From: an uncultured Prevotella sp.
Lineage (GTDB): Bacteria; Bacteroidota; Bacteroidia; Bacteroidales; Bacteroidaceae
Direction: 5' to 3'
DNA: 64,000 bases
Assembly: GCA_945869265.1 (NCBI GenBank)
Contig: CAMBOI010000003.1
Span: 1-64,000 of the forward strand
Position numbers and translations under genes: made by a program. Shown in pieces: positions 1 through 7,821 of the stretch. The notes below the pieces were generated by a model that was given only the letters and a program-made list of their open reading frames with translations, did no database searches and was not told the DNA's origin. Positions within the stretch are counted from its first letter, which is position 1, and the number at the start of each line of letters is the position of its first letter.

Positions 1-2
1 GC

Positions 3-62
3 GAGCTTCACGTGCAGAAGTATCCTTACAACGATTTCCTTTATGATATAAATGAAGAGTGA
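3..62 (+). CDS. C-terminal end of an unidentified protein (5' partial)
   Basis: One frame stays open from the window edge to a TGA at 60-62 and reads as a plausible C-terminus (ELHVQKYPYNDFLYDINEE). The last codons and the stop lie in a GAAGAGTGAAGAATGA heptad repeat, as at several other gene ends in this window. The next gene starts 4 bases later, so the two are probably co-transcribed. Too little is present to name the protein. Confidence 0.55.
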   Translation, partial: ELHVQKYPYNDFLYDINEE

Positions 63-65
63 AGA

Positions 66-1883
66 ATGAGAAGCCTTACAATAGACGAGATTTCTGTACT
101 CGAACAAAACAGATGCCATGCCGATGACTGGGCATGCTTAACCGTGGCGGAAGATTTTTCGCCTGAGTATATCAGCGACGTGGATTTCTATGGAGAAGTC
201 ACGCTCGGAGTATTTGACAAGACTATCCAAATCGACGAGGGCTTCTCTCGCCACTCAGGTATTCGTCGTGCCGTGCTGCGCGACGTCACCGTAGGCGACA
301 ACTGCCTCATCGAAAATGTAGGCAATTATATCTCTCGCTACGATATTGGCGAGGAGTGTGTCATATCCAATGTAGGCATGATTGCCACCACCGACAGTGC
401 CACCTATGGACAAAACAATCAGGTGGCATTGCTCAACGAGGCTGGCGATCCTAACGTTATCCTCTACGATGCCCTCACCTCGCAGATGGTAGCCTTCATG
501 ATGCGCTCCGTGGGGGATAAAGACGTGTGGGAAGGCCTCCGGCGCATGGTGGCTCATTATGTTGAGAGTTGCCGCCCCGAGCGTGGAGTGATTGGCTATA
601 GAGTCAAAATCACCAACACCCGCGAAATAGTAAATGTGCTCATCGGCGACGACTGCGAGATTAATGGTGCCTCGTGTCTCTCAGAGGTTACGCTCAAAGG
701 CTCGTCGGATGCCAGCATATACATTGGTCATGATGTTATCTGCGAAAACTCCATCGTTCAGTCAGGTTCGTCAATCCTCGACGGTGCAAAGCTTGACAAT
801 TGCTTCGTGGGCGAGGCCTGTCATATCGGTCGCGGTTTCTCTGCCGAGAGCAGTGTGTTCTTTGCCAACTCATATATGGACAACGGCGAGTCGTGTGCCG
901 CCTTCTGCGGTCCCTTCTCCGTCAGCCATCACAAGGCCTCGCTGCTCATCGGTGTCGAGACATCGTTCTATAATGCCGGTTCAGCCACCAACTACAGTAA
1001 TCACGCCTACAAGATGGGTCCCATTCACTACGGCACCCTCCAGCGTGGCTCCAAGACCGCCAGTGGCGCGCATATCCTCATGCCGGCCAACGTCGCCACG
1101 TTCTCGATGTGCATGGGTAAGATACAGACACACCCCGACACCCGTCATCTGCCCTTCTCCTATGTCATTGCCGATGGTATGACCACATGGCTTGTGCCCG
1201 GATGCAACTTTGCCACCGTGGGCACCTATCGCGACATCATGAAATGGCCCAAGCGCGACAAGCGTCCGCTCAACGGCCGTCGCAGTATTGTCAACACCGA
1301 GTGGCTCAGTCCCTTCGTCGTGCAGCAGGTGACAGAAGGTCGCAACTATCTGCGCCAATTGGAGGCAAACGACGAACTCAATGATGAGGCAAATGCCCAC
1401 GTCTCAGGCGAGGGCTTCACTATGCGTTGCTCCTCCGCCCTTCGTGGCATTGGCTATTATGATATGGCAATACGCATGTTCCTTGCCGATGCAGTCAGAA
1501 AGGAAGGCGAGGCTCTGCCCTCGTCATCCACTGGCACTGGCGAATGGCTCGACCTCAGCGGTATGTATGCCCCGAAAAGCGAGATCGACCAACTTGCCGA
1601 CGATATCCGCTTCTCCTCTCTCGATGAGATTATGCAAGTAGATGACCGTCTGCTCGACATCCACAATCACTATTCCGAATACAAGTGGAACTATGCCTAT
1701 CGTCTCGCCCTCAACTATTATTCCCTCGACACCATCACCTCCGATGACATCGAGATGATTATCCGCAAGGGCGATGAGGCTCGTAGTCAGTGGCTCTCCC
1801 GCATACGCAAGGATGCCGAGAAGGAGTTTGCCATGGGCGATGTCTCAGAGGAGCAACTCGACGACTTTCTTCGTGGATTGTGA
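66..1883 (+). CDS. DUF4954 family protein (left-handed beta-helix)
   Basis: 605 aa, the usual length of the Bacteroidetes DUF4954 family. The first half is full of hexapeptide-like turns (VTVGDNCLIENVG, IGEECVISNVG, IGHDVICENSIV), which predict a left-handed parallel beta-helix like those of sugar-nucleotide acyl- or nucleotidyltransferases. The C-terminal 200 residues are alpha-helical and charged. No signal peptide, so cytoplasmic. The biochemical role of the family is not established; a sugar- or nucleotide-linked transferase role is inferred from the fold only. The ATG is the first in frame and lies in the repeat that ends the upstream gene. A bidirectional terminator follows. Confidence 0.85.
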   Translation: MRSLTIDEISVLEQNRCHADDWACLTVAEDFSPEYISDVDFYGEVTLGVFDKTIQIDEGFSRHSGIRRAVLRDVTVGDNCLIENVGNYISRYDIGEECVISNVGMIATTDSATYGQNNQVALLNEAGDPNVILYDALTSQMVAFMMRSVGDKDVWEGLRRMVAHYVESCRPERGVIGYRVKITNTREIVNVLIGDDCEINGASCLSEVTLKGSSDASIYIGHDVICENSIVQSGSSILDGAKLDNCFVGEACHIGRGFSAESSVFFANSYMDNGESCAAFCGPFSVSHHKASLLIGVETSFYNAGSATNYSNHAYKMGPIHYGTLQRGSKTASGAHILMPANVATFSMCMGKIQTHPDTRHLPFSYVIADGMTTWLVPGCNFATVGTYRDIMKWPKRDKRPLNGRRSIVNTEWLSPFVVQQVTEGRNYLRQLEANDELNDEANAHVSGEGFTMRCSSALRGIGYYDMAIRMFLADAVRKEGEALPSSSTGTGEWLDLSGMYAPKSEIDQLADDIRFSSLDEIMQVDDRLLDIHNHYSEYKWNYAYRLALNYYSLDTITSDDIEMIIRKGDEARSQWLSRIRKDAEKEFAMGDVSEEQLDDFLRGL

Positions 1884-1898
1884 TTCTTAATATCATAA

Positions 1899-1940
1899 TA
1901 AAAAGTGCCGCGGACATGAATTATCCGTGGCACTTTTTTT
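1899..1940. terminator. Bidirectional Rho-independent terminator
   Basis: A GTGCCGCGGA/TCCGTGGCAC stem has an A-run on its left and a run of seven T on its right. It lies between the convergent DUF4954 and primase genes and can end transcription from both sides. Confidence 0.8.
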
Positions 1941-1950
1941 ATGTATCATA

Positions 1951-1990
1951 TAGCGGGGAAACAACTGTAACGCTGTAACGCTGTAACGCT
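1951..1990 (+). repeat. Iteron-like CTGTAACG array, left boundary of accessory block
   Basis: Three tandem copies of CTGTAACG follow a GGGGAAAC leader, and the array ends 2 nt before the primase stop codon. A 27-nt stretch (1964-1990) is identical to the right arm of the large palindrome at 18633-18659 and to the reverse complement of its left arm. The preceding GGG-purine-rich bases are also conserved. See the findings for a possible role as element boundary or primase site. Confidence 0.85.
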
Positions 1991-1992
1991 CG

Positions 1993-4281
1993 TCACTTCT
2001 TTTTTACATATCGCTTGGTGGTATCGTCGAGCACTATATACCCCCTGTGCACCCATATTCGTATTGTTCCTCTGCCGTCACCCTGTTTTCCCAAAGACTG
2101 TCTCACGTTCAGATAGTCCTCAAAGGTAAACTCGTCGGGCAGCATCGTCAGCATGTTCTTCGGGGTGCTTCTGGATACATTCTTCTCCTCGGCAAATTCA
2201 GCCTCAATCTCGTCGCCGAAATACAGGAACTTCGCCCAAAGGTCGCGCCTCACCGAGTATGCCACGTATTCGGCAATCGACTTGTCCCACTTATAATCAT
2301 TCATGATATAGAGGAGACATGCTTTCAGCCATCCTATCTTCACCGCTCGGTAAGAGAACACCCTGTATCCCTCGCTCTCGCAGAGGTCGGCGATCTCGTT
2401 GTGCTCCTCCAGCAACTTGTATGCCAAGGCATCTGCTTGCTTGCATCTGATGTCACCCGAGGCGGCATTCAGGCGGTCGATATACACCTTCAGCTCTTCG
2501 GCATACTTGTCGTCATACGCTTCCACCTTCTTTATGTTTTGGTTGCCCTCGGGCTTGATGATCGTGTTGACGTTCAATCGGCTCAACGAACCATTAGCCA
2601 CCCAGTCGCGGTTGATGAATGCCTTGGCTCGCGATGAGGTACTTGAGGCATTCCAAACCCAGCGCACGGTATATGAGCCGTTCACCGAATCCAGTCCCAC
2701 TCTCCTTTGCCCCCAACTGCCGGAGTCGAATGCATAGCGCACGAGGAGGCTCACCTTTCTCTTGTCGCCATCACCTATGTCTGACAGGAATTCAATCTCA
2801 TCCACCTTGGTTATTATACGCTTTTTGCCGTTTCTTTCCCCGTCGATCAGCGATTGTGCCAGTGCTGCCGGCGTCAGGTCTTGGTCGAGTCTCTGTATGA
2901 CGATGTCCTTAGGGCGGTTCTGACGGTCCTTCGACGCTCCCTTCCCCTTGTTGCGCTCTCGCCATTGCTCTTCCCTCTGCACGTTCTCCTTGTCACGTTC
3001 GGTTATGTCGGCAAGCACGTATTCTATTGGTTTATTCACCAATCCCTTACCCGAGCTCTGCTTTCCTATCAGAGGCGACGAGATATTGGCTTCGCAATCC
3101 ACCCCATCAATATACCAGAACTTAACTCCATGCAGATGGGCGCATACCCCAGGCCATATCGACTCTTCAACCATCGCCTTATAATATGGATCTACCTTCG
3201 ACGACACGAGATTGAGGAATTTTGGCATACGCTTCGGTCGCTCGGGCATCACACTCAACTGTCCGTTGATATTTGTTACAGTGCCGCCTGTTGTCTTGCC
3301 GTTAGCCATCAATTGCAGTTTCTTCTCCTGTCTCAGAGCGTCGAGCACCTGCTTCAGCTTATAAGGCATTCCTTTCCTTGGTTCCTTGAGTGCACTCTCA
3401 ATAGTCCTACGCCATTCATCAACGGGAAAACCGTCATACCGTGGAATCACAGCCTCAAGTATTTCCTGCGAGTAATCGCATATCGACCTCAGAAGCATGC
3501 AGATTTCGAATGTCCTCACGTTCCTGTCGCCCATGCAAGGCTCCTTGCCGTCGTAGAACATATCCCAGTATTTCTTGATTATGGCAGAGTATGCGATGCC
3601 CTGATAAGATAAATCAGATGCCGCCGGTTCTGGCTTATTTGTTATCCCCGTTTCCGGATGTTTAGCCACTGATATGCATTCCGCCTTCTCCGCCTCAAAC
3701 AGCCCCTCGTCAAGGAATATCAAATCCTCCTCGCTTGCCGTTGTGGCGTAAAAAATGCGTGTACAATCGCGTGCATTCTGGTCGAAAGGTATTTGTAATA
3801 TCTCGCTCACCCTCTTGAGGTTCATCTCCTGATTTTCGAGAATCCTCCCCTCAGCGATGCCATCGAGAATAGTTCGCATGCACACGAGGTGATATCCCTT
3901 ACCAGGACTGCGCTCAAGCATCTTGGGCTTAATCTCGTCCTTCTTCTCCATCACCCTTTGAGGCACCTCTGCCATTTTCTTCTCGTAGTCAGGGTCTTCA
4001 GGGTCGAAGTCAATATCCATGCCGAATGTCATCGACGGAGTCTTAACCCCTTTGAGATGGCCGTCCTCACCCGGAATGCACGAGTAATTAAACTGCAGCA
4101 GTTGCCTTTTCAACTTGGCAATCTCCTCCTTACTCATGCTTCCGTCCTTGAGTCCGCGCCTAATCTCGCTCACAAGCCACTTCTGTCTGTCGGAATCCCT
4201 CAGCTTCAGGTATTCTTCCTTTGAGCGTACAGGGCGCAGAATCTTCTGTCCCTGTACATACTGTATATAAAAACAACTCAT
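1993..4281 (-). CDS. BT4734/VirE-N type primase with DUF3987-like ATPase region
   Basis: The 762-aa protein has an N-terminal archaeo-eukaryotic-primase-like region: a DxD motif (FGMDIDFDPED, near residue 90) and an SxH-type motif (SPGKGYHLV, near 128), as in VirE-N/BT4734 proteins of Bacteroidetes mobile elements. From about residue 400 there is a P-loop-like GKQSSGKG and a Walker-B-like ITKVDEIEFLSD, as in DUF3987 helicase-like proteins. The residue after the P-loop lysine is Gly, not Ser/Thr. I chose the ATG at 4281 because it overlaps the upstream TGA as ATGA; the track start at 4296 is five codons longer. It likely primes or unwinds element DNA. The gene ends against a CTGTAACG array. 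Confidence 0.75.
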   Translation of the reverse strand: MSCFYIQYVQGQKILRPVRSKEEYLKLRDSDRQKWLVSEIRRGLKDGSMSKEEIAKLKRQLLQFNYSCIPGEDGHLKGVKTPSMTFGMDIDFDPEDPDYEKKMAEVPQRVMEKKDEIKPKMLERSPGKGYHLVCMRTILDGIAEGRILENQEMNLKRVSEILQIPFDQNARDCTRIFYATTASEEDLIFLDEGLFEAEKAECISVAKHPETGITNKPEPAASDLSYQGIAYSAIIKKYWDMFYDGKEPCMGDRNVRTFEICMLLRSICDYSQEILEAVIPRYDGFPVDEWRRTIESALKEPRKGMPYKLKQVLDALRQEKKLQLMANGKTTGGTVTNINGQLSVMPERPKRMPKFLNLVSSKVDPYYKAMVEESIWPGVCAHLHGVKFWYIDGVDCEANISSPLIGKQSSGKGLVNKPIEYVLADITERDKENVQREEQWRERNKGKGASKDRQNRPKDIVIQRLDQDLTPAALAQSLIDGERNGKKRIITKVDEIEFLSDIGDGDKRKVSLLVRYAFDSGSWGQRRVGLDSVNGSYTVRWVWNASSTSSRAKAFINRDWVANGSLSRLNVNTIIKPEGNQNIKKVEAYDDKYAEELKVYIDRLNAASGDIRCKQADALAYKLLEEHNEIADLCESEGYRVFSYRAVKIGWLKACLLYIMNDYKWDKSIAEYVAYSVRRDLWAKFLYFGDEIEAEFAEEKNVSRSTPKNMLTMLPDEFTFEDYLNVRQSLGKQGDGRGTIRIWVHRGYIVLDDTTKRYVKKK

Positions 4282-4688
4282 AGGCACGCCTCCCATTCCT
4301 CGTCCTTACCCACGCTTCTCTGGCTCTTGGCATAGGCCTCAATCTGCCTTAGCTCCTCATGCAATATGCTATTTATCAGCTTCTTGCCATATCGCTTAGG
4401 CATATTGATAGAGAAGATGATGTTAGCCTTCGACTGCTTCACAGTTCCATGTCTTGTCTTGAAGATCCTTGAATATCGGCTTCCGCCACCGCCGACATAA
4501 GGCAAAAACTTGCTGCTGCCGTCATCATTGCTGATCATCTTGCCCTTCTGCACCACCGACATCTTGCCGCCAGCCACAATCTGATGCTTGCCTAATTCAT
4601 ACACTGCAGGAGTAATTGTCACTCCGCCATTCTCGTGATAGACCGTCTGACTGTCCATCTTCGTTGTCTGAATAAACACATTTCTCAT
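4278..4688 (-). CDS. Hypothetical protein of the primase module
   Basis: 136 aa, basic, no signal peptide or membrane segment. Its middle is Gly-rich (VGGGGSRYSRIF) and its C-terminal third is helical and charged. I do not recognise the family. It is translationally coupled to the primase through an ATGA overlap, and a TTCAACT repeat separates it from the DUF3127 gene. A nucleic-acid-binding or primase-accessory role is a guess from position and charge. Confidence 0.65.
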   Translation of the reverse strand: MRNVFIQTTKMDSQTVYHENGGVTITPAVYELGKHQIVAGGKMSVVQKGKMISNDDGSSKFLPYVGGGGSRYSRIFKTRHGTVKQSKANIIFSINMPKRYGKKLINSILHEELRQIEAYAKSQRSVGKDEEWEACL

Positions 4689-4706
4689 AATCTTTTAATA
4701 TTAAAT

Positions 4707-4748
4707 TTTCAACTTTCAATTTTCAATTTTCAACTTTCAACTTTCAAA
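4707..4748. repeat. TTCAACT/TTCAATT heptad array
   Basis: About six 7-bp units lie between the DUF3127 gene and the 136-aa gene. On the minus strand the array (GTTGAAA) runs into the coding end of DUF3127 and supplies its last codons and TGA. Confidence 0.8.
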
Positions 4749-5026
4749 ATTTTCCAGCAGCGGTTCTCCTGAGCGAACATCTGCTTGCCGGCTTTCGTCT
4801 GAAACTCTCTCACTGTGGAATAGAATCCCACTTCCACCATGTCGCCCTCACGCAGTGTCTGCGCCATGTTCACCTTGTCGTTCATCAGCTGCAGCACATA
4901 CTTGTTAGGATACTGCACGTTGGGAGTATTTTCCTCCACTACGATAGTTTGCGACACCCAATTGTTGCCCGTTGTCTGCGATACGCCCGACTCCACAGGC
5001 ATGATTTTGTTTACCTTGTAATTCAT
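4730..5026 (-). CDS. DUF3127-like OB-fold protein
   Basis: 98 aa. The pattern of strands and the motif YVLQLMNDKVNMAQTLREGDMVEVGFYSTVREFQTKAGKQMF match the DUF3127 family, small proteins predicted to adopt a single-strand-binding-like OB fold. It probably binds ssDNA as an accessory to the nearby primase; this is inferred from family and context. The last four residues (KVES) and the stop are written by the GTTGAAA heptad repeat, so the native end may have been remodelled. Confidence 0.7.
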   Translation of the reverse strand: MNYKVNKIMPVESGVSQTTGNNWVSQTIVVEENTPNVQYPNKYVLQLMNDKVNMAQTLREGDMVEVGFYSTVREFQTKAGKQMFAQENRCWKILKVES

Positions 5027-5044
5027 AATTTTTTTATTTTTTTT

Positions 5045-5081
5045 AAATTCCTAATTCCTAATTCCTAATTTCTAATTTCTT
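5045..5081. repeat. CCTAATT heptad array
   Basis: About five 7-bp units lie between the M15 peptidase and DUF3127 genes. Read on the minus strand as AATTAGG, they encode the peptidase C-terminus (LEIRN) and its TAG. Confidence 0.85.
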
Positions 5082-5489
5082 AAACACTTGCCGATTAGCC
5101 TCCGTATCCCTCTTGCACGACACATGCAGCCACACCGCGCCGTTCTTGTTCCGCTCCAGCAGCATCTGGTCGAATCGGCAGTTGTCCTCGATCCAAGCCG
5201 CCCATGCTCTGCCCTGCTTCGGCGATGCTATCCGTATATCCGCTGCCTCGCCCCTGCAGTGTTGGCTATTCTTCACTCCGCCAACCGCCACGTTTAATTC
5301 CGGACAACGATATCCCGAATTAATATGAACAGGAGCACCAACATAATCCCGAAGAGGCTGTAAGACCTCTAAACAAAGATTTCTCAAATTCTTAATTACC
5401 TTCTCGTCCTTGGGAACATTGTCAATCCCCATTCTATCCGCCGTTCTTGAGCGGATGAACTCTTCTAATGCAAAATTTTTACTTAACAT
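5058..5489 (-). CDS. M15-family D-Ala-D-Ala carboxypeptidase-like zinc peptidase
   Basis: 143 aa, matching a lone Peptidase_M15 domain. The zinc ligands are visible: His77 and Asp84 in SQHCRGEAADI and His122 in VWLHVSC, and SGYRCPELN is the usual preceding loop. There is no signal peptide, so export would need lysis or a holin-like partner, as with phage endolysins. In Bacteroidetes such cell-wall hydrolases often sit beside VirE-type primases and smalltalk peptides. The C-terminal residues are encoded by the AATTAGG repeat. Confidence 0.85.
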   Translation of the reverse strand: MLSKNFALEEFIRSRTADRMGIDNVPKDEKVIKNLRNLCLEVLQPLRDYVGAPVHINSGYRCPELNVAVGGVKNSQHCRGEAADIRIASPKQGRAWAAWIEDNCRFDQMLLERNKNGAVWLHVSCKRDTEANRQVFKKLEIRN

Positions 5490-5518
5490 TATGTTCTAAA
5501 GTTTCTATATTATTAATC

Positions 5519-6274
5519 TTATTTCTCATGCAAGAAAATCTGTAGGAAGTGTTGTTGTCCCTTTCCTGTTATCATGGGTGTCACAGCCAACTCCATACCG
5601 TGGTCGGTTGAGATCCAGCACTCTTTCACAGCCATGATTCCCCTCTCAATCCACTTCTGCATAGGCTCGCGTGACTGCTTGAAGATATATCCGTTTTCTC
5701 TTAGCCACTTAAACAGTCTCCTGCGTCCGATTTCTATTCCGTTCTCATAGAGTATCTTCGCCATCTCTCCCACCATGATGTTCTCATCCGAACCGCTCAC
5801 CTGTTTGCCAAGCTCCGCCATTGGTCGCTGCTCCTCAATCAGGCGTTCCTTTTCTTCGAGAGTGCGCTTCATGATGCCCAATGCCTTCGCCAGCACCGTC
5901 TTTTCGTCGTCATCAGCACTCACCGGAATATAGCCCCCAGTCTTTCTGATCTGCGGCAGCACCTCGCCGAAAACCCAGTCCTGAAAGGTCTTGGCCTCCT
6001 CTTTCTTGCTTTGAAAAATACAGCGATAGAGGTTTGCCTCGCCGATATATGTCATCGATGTAGTGCGAGTGAATTCACCATGACGGTTAGCTGATTTTGT
6101 AGTAACCTCCACTGAAATGAGGTTACTAGAATCGAGTCTCGTTTTCACCTGCGACGGATTTGCCAATTCGAGTGCCTTGCACACGTCCAACAAACAGAAC
6201 AGCGGTTCTCCCTTCTCGTTAACAGCGATTCTTATATCGCCAAAAGTTGGATTTCCAAAAATCTTAATATCCAT
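5519..6274 (-). CDS. Bro-N antirepressor-like DNA-binding protein
   Basis: 251 aa. Residues 1-115 match the Bro-N domain of phage antirepressors (FGDIRIAVNEKGEPLFCLLDVCKALELANPSQ, and the WVFGEVLPQIRKTGGYIP end signature). A short coiled coil follows at about 130-150. The C-terminal part (MVGEMAKILYENGIEIGRRRLFKWLRENGYI) matches the ANT/KilAC domain. It is expected to regulate transcription of a mobile element. It probably has its own promoter (TATCTTTG at 6478-6485) and a leader of about 200 nt. Confidence 0.85.
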   Translation of the reverse strand: MDIKIFGNPTFGDIRIAVNEKGEPLFCLLDVCKALELANPSQVKTRLDSSNLISVEVTTKSANRHGEFTRTTSMTYIGEANLYRCIFQSKKEEAKTFQDWVFGEVLPQIRKTGGYIPVSADDDEKTVLAKALGIMKRTLEEKERLIEEQRPMAELGKQVSGSDENIMVGEMAKILYENGIEIGRRRLFKWLRENGYIFKQSREPMQKWIERGIMAVKECWISTDHGMELAVTPMITGKGQQHFLQIFLHEK

Positions 6275-6485
6275 AAATATACTGTTTTAAATAAATTATC
6301 AATAATTAAAATTGCTGTTTCCAGCACATGATAGATTCCTTATCGGAATAAAGCACCACATGGCACTGCTGCCATATACCATTTATTATTTATAAGCGCT
6401 TATTCATTTCATTTTTTTAAAAGATGACCTCCCATGCGCCTCACGACGGGAGAGCCTGTCTTTCTCTTAAGACGTTGCAAAGATA
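6275..6485 (-). promoter_or_regulatory. Putative promoter and long structured leader of the Bro-N gene
   Basis: The minus strand has TATCTTTG at 6478-6485, a good Bacteroidetes -7 box, but no TTG at the usual distance. The leader of about 200 nt contains an inverted repeat around CTCCC/GGGAG, a TGGCA-CAG-TGCCA hairpin and at least two short ORFs (8 and about 27 codons). No named riboswitch is recognised. Confidence 0.45.
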
Positions 6486-6520
6486 AGAATATTTTTTAAG
6501 GTGATTATTACAAAAGAGCA

Positions 6521-6550
6521 ATAAAAAAGCGACCAAAAAAGGTCGCTTAA
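6521..6550 (-). terminator. Rho-independent terminator of the seven-gene defence operon
   Basis: A perfect AAGCGACC/GGTCGCTT stem with a six-base loop is followed on the minus strand by a T-run. It lies about 45 nt past the stop of the last operon gene. Confidence 0.85.
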
Positions 6551-6593
6551 AATATACTGAAACAATTATAAGTTGTTAATTATCAACTTATTA

Positions 6594-7103
6594 TTATAAG
6601 GTCGGATTTGGTCGGAAAATATTTTTGAGGATATCGCTGTCACTTGAATAATCCATCCTGTTCTTCGACAACTCCAATGGCTTTCCTTTATATAAAAACA
6701 ATTGTGAGGTCAATTTTTCCATTGTTGAAATTTTGAGTTGCCTTGAGTCAATAGCCTTCTCGTTTCTCAATTTTAAACACTCACGTGCCAACTGTTTTGT
6801 CTTGAGCCATTCTATTTTTCTTATATTGCCATTCGTTTCCGATGAATATCCCATTACATAGAGGAATGACACTTCGTCAGTGTCAGGCGCAATGAAGCCA
6901 TTATCTATTAATTGCTGGAATACAGTCCTGCCATCGGCTATATTGCCATCAAGAGGGAAATGAGGATACTCATTAGAAGAACAAGTGTGGTTGTGATTGA
7001 TCACAGTTCCTCCACTTTCGTTATTTAAGATTATCTGCGCCCCCGAAAGGTCTGCACCTTGAAACAGGCCTCCAAACATTGATTTAAATTCATTTTTGTC
7101 CAT
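6594..7103 (-). CDS. Hypothetical protein with Asn-rich beta motif, last gene of defence operon
   Basis: About 169 aa from the ATG at 7103; an alternative ATG at 7115 adds four residues. Family not recognised. The N-terminus contains an alternating Asn-rich segment (IILNNESGGTVINHNH), and the rest looks like a compact helical domain. It overlaps the 3' end of the coiled-coil gene, whose C-terminus carries a similar motif (VVVNNHGTVNHNN). The pair may form a sensor or accessory unit of the type III system; this is inference. The region is AT-rich compared with core genes, suggesting transfer. Confidence 0.7.
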   Translation of the reverse strand: MDKNEFKSMFGGLFQGADLSGAQIILNNESGGTVINHNHTCSSNEYPHFPLDGNIADGRTVFQQLIDNGFIAPDTDEVSFLYVMGYSSETNGNIRKIEWLKTKQLARECLKLRNEKAIDSRQLKISTMEKLTSQLFLYKGKPLELSKNRMDYSSDSDILKNIFRPNPTL

Positions 7104-7821
7104 TGTCACTATCATTATTATGATTAACTGTTCCGTGATTATTCACTACAACTTGATCCGCCGAGCCTATTAATGGTTGCTGCGGATGGTTTTCATCATA
7201 TTCTTCGGTAATCTTATTGATTTCCCGAAGTTTGCTAAGAACATCAGCTTGCGGCAATTTTTCATTTTCAAGATAGTATTTGGTCAACATATCTTTAATA
7301 TTAGTTGCTCCGGCCCTTGTCTTTGGTTTATTCTTAGCGTAATTAATTATCCATTTTGTCTCTACATTATCGACATCCTCTCTCTTTTGTCTTTTTAATA
7401 AAGACTCATATTTTGTTTTATATTCGTCTATAGGTTCCGTGACATAGGCAAAAGGATAGTTCTCATGTTCATTTCTCCAATTGTCAAATTGTTCTTGCAG
7501 GGCATTCTTTTCTTTATCTAACAGCCTATACTCCCTTGCAGTCTTTTCCGCTTGTGAGCGCCATGTTCTTGCTTCTTTTTCCAATTCAGTTTTCATTTCC
7601 TGGAGCTTTTCATTTTCAGCTTCCAGTTTTTTTATGTATTCATCTTTTTTTCTGGAGGACTCATCCCTGCTATTAATGTAGGAGGCAAAATCCTCGTCGA
7701 GCGCAACCTTTCGCCTCATATGCTTAAGTTCAGCCTCGATAGACACAACTTTGGCAGACAGCTTTTCGTTTATTTCAGTCAAGCTCTTGTTTCTACGCAT
7801 TAATTCATTTGTTGATGACAT
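7090..7821 (-). CDS. Coiled-coil accessory protein of the defence operon
   Basis: 243 aa, family not recognised. Residues 1-120 are almost pure heptad coiled coil rich in Lys and Glu. A helical domain follows (about 140-205, WIINYAKNKPKTRAGATNIKDMLTKYYL), then a short Asn-rich beta-like tail (VVVNNHGTVNHNN). The start overlaps the end of res by 17 nt, so translation is coupled. It may bridge or activate the helicase-nuclease, much as coiled-coil subunits do in other defence complexes; this is inference only. Confidence 0.75.
   Translation of the reverse strand: MSSTNELMRRNKSLTEINEKLSAKVVSIEAELKHMRRKVALDEDFASYINSRDESSRKKDEYIKKLEAENEKLQEMKTELEKEARTWRSQAEKTAREYRLLDKEKNALQEQFDNWRNEHENYPFAYVTEPIDEYKTKYESLLKRQKREDVDNVETKWIINYAKNKPKTRAGATNIKDMLTKYYLENEKLPQADVLSKLREINKITEEYDENHPQQPLIGSADQVVVNNHGTVNHNNDSDNGQK

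Noticed and set aside
2854-3612. 252-aa plus-strand ORF and other plus ORFs over 2-4.2 kb
   Set aside because: Shadows of the primase gene; no start context and no family match.
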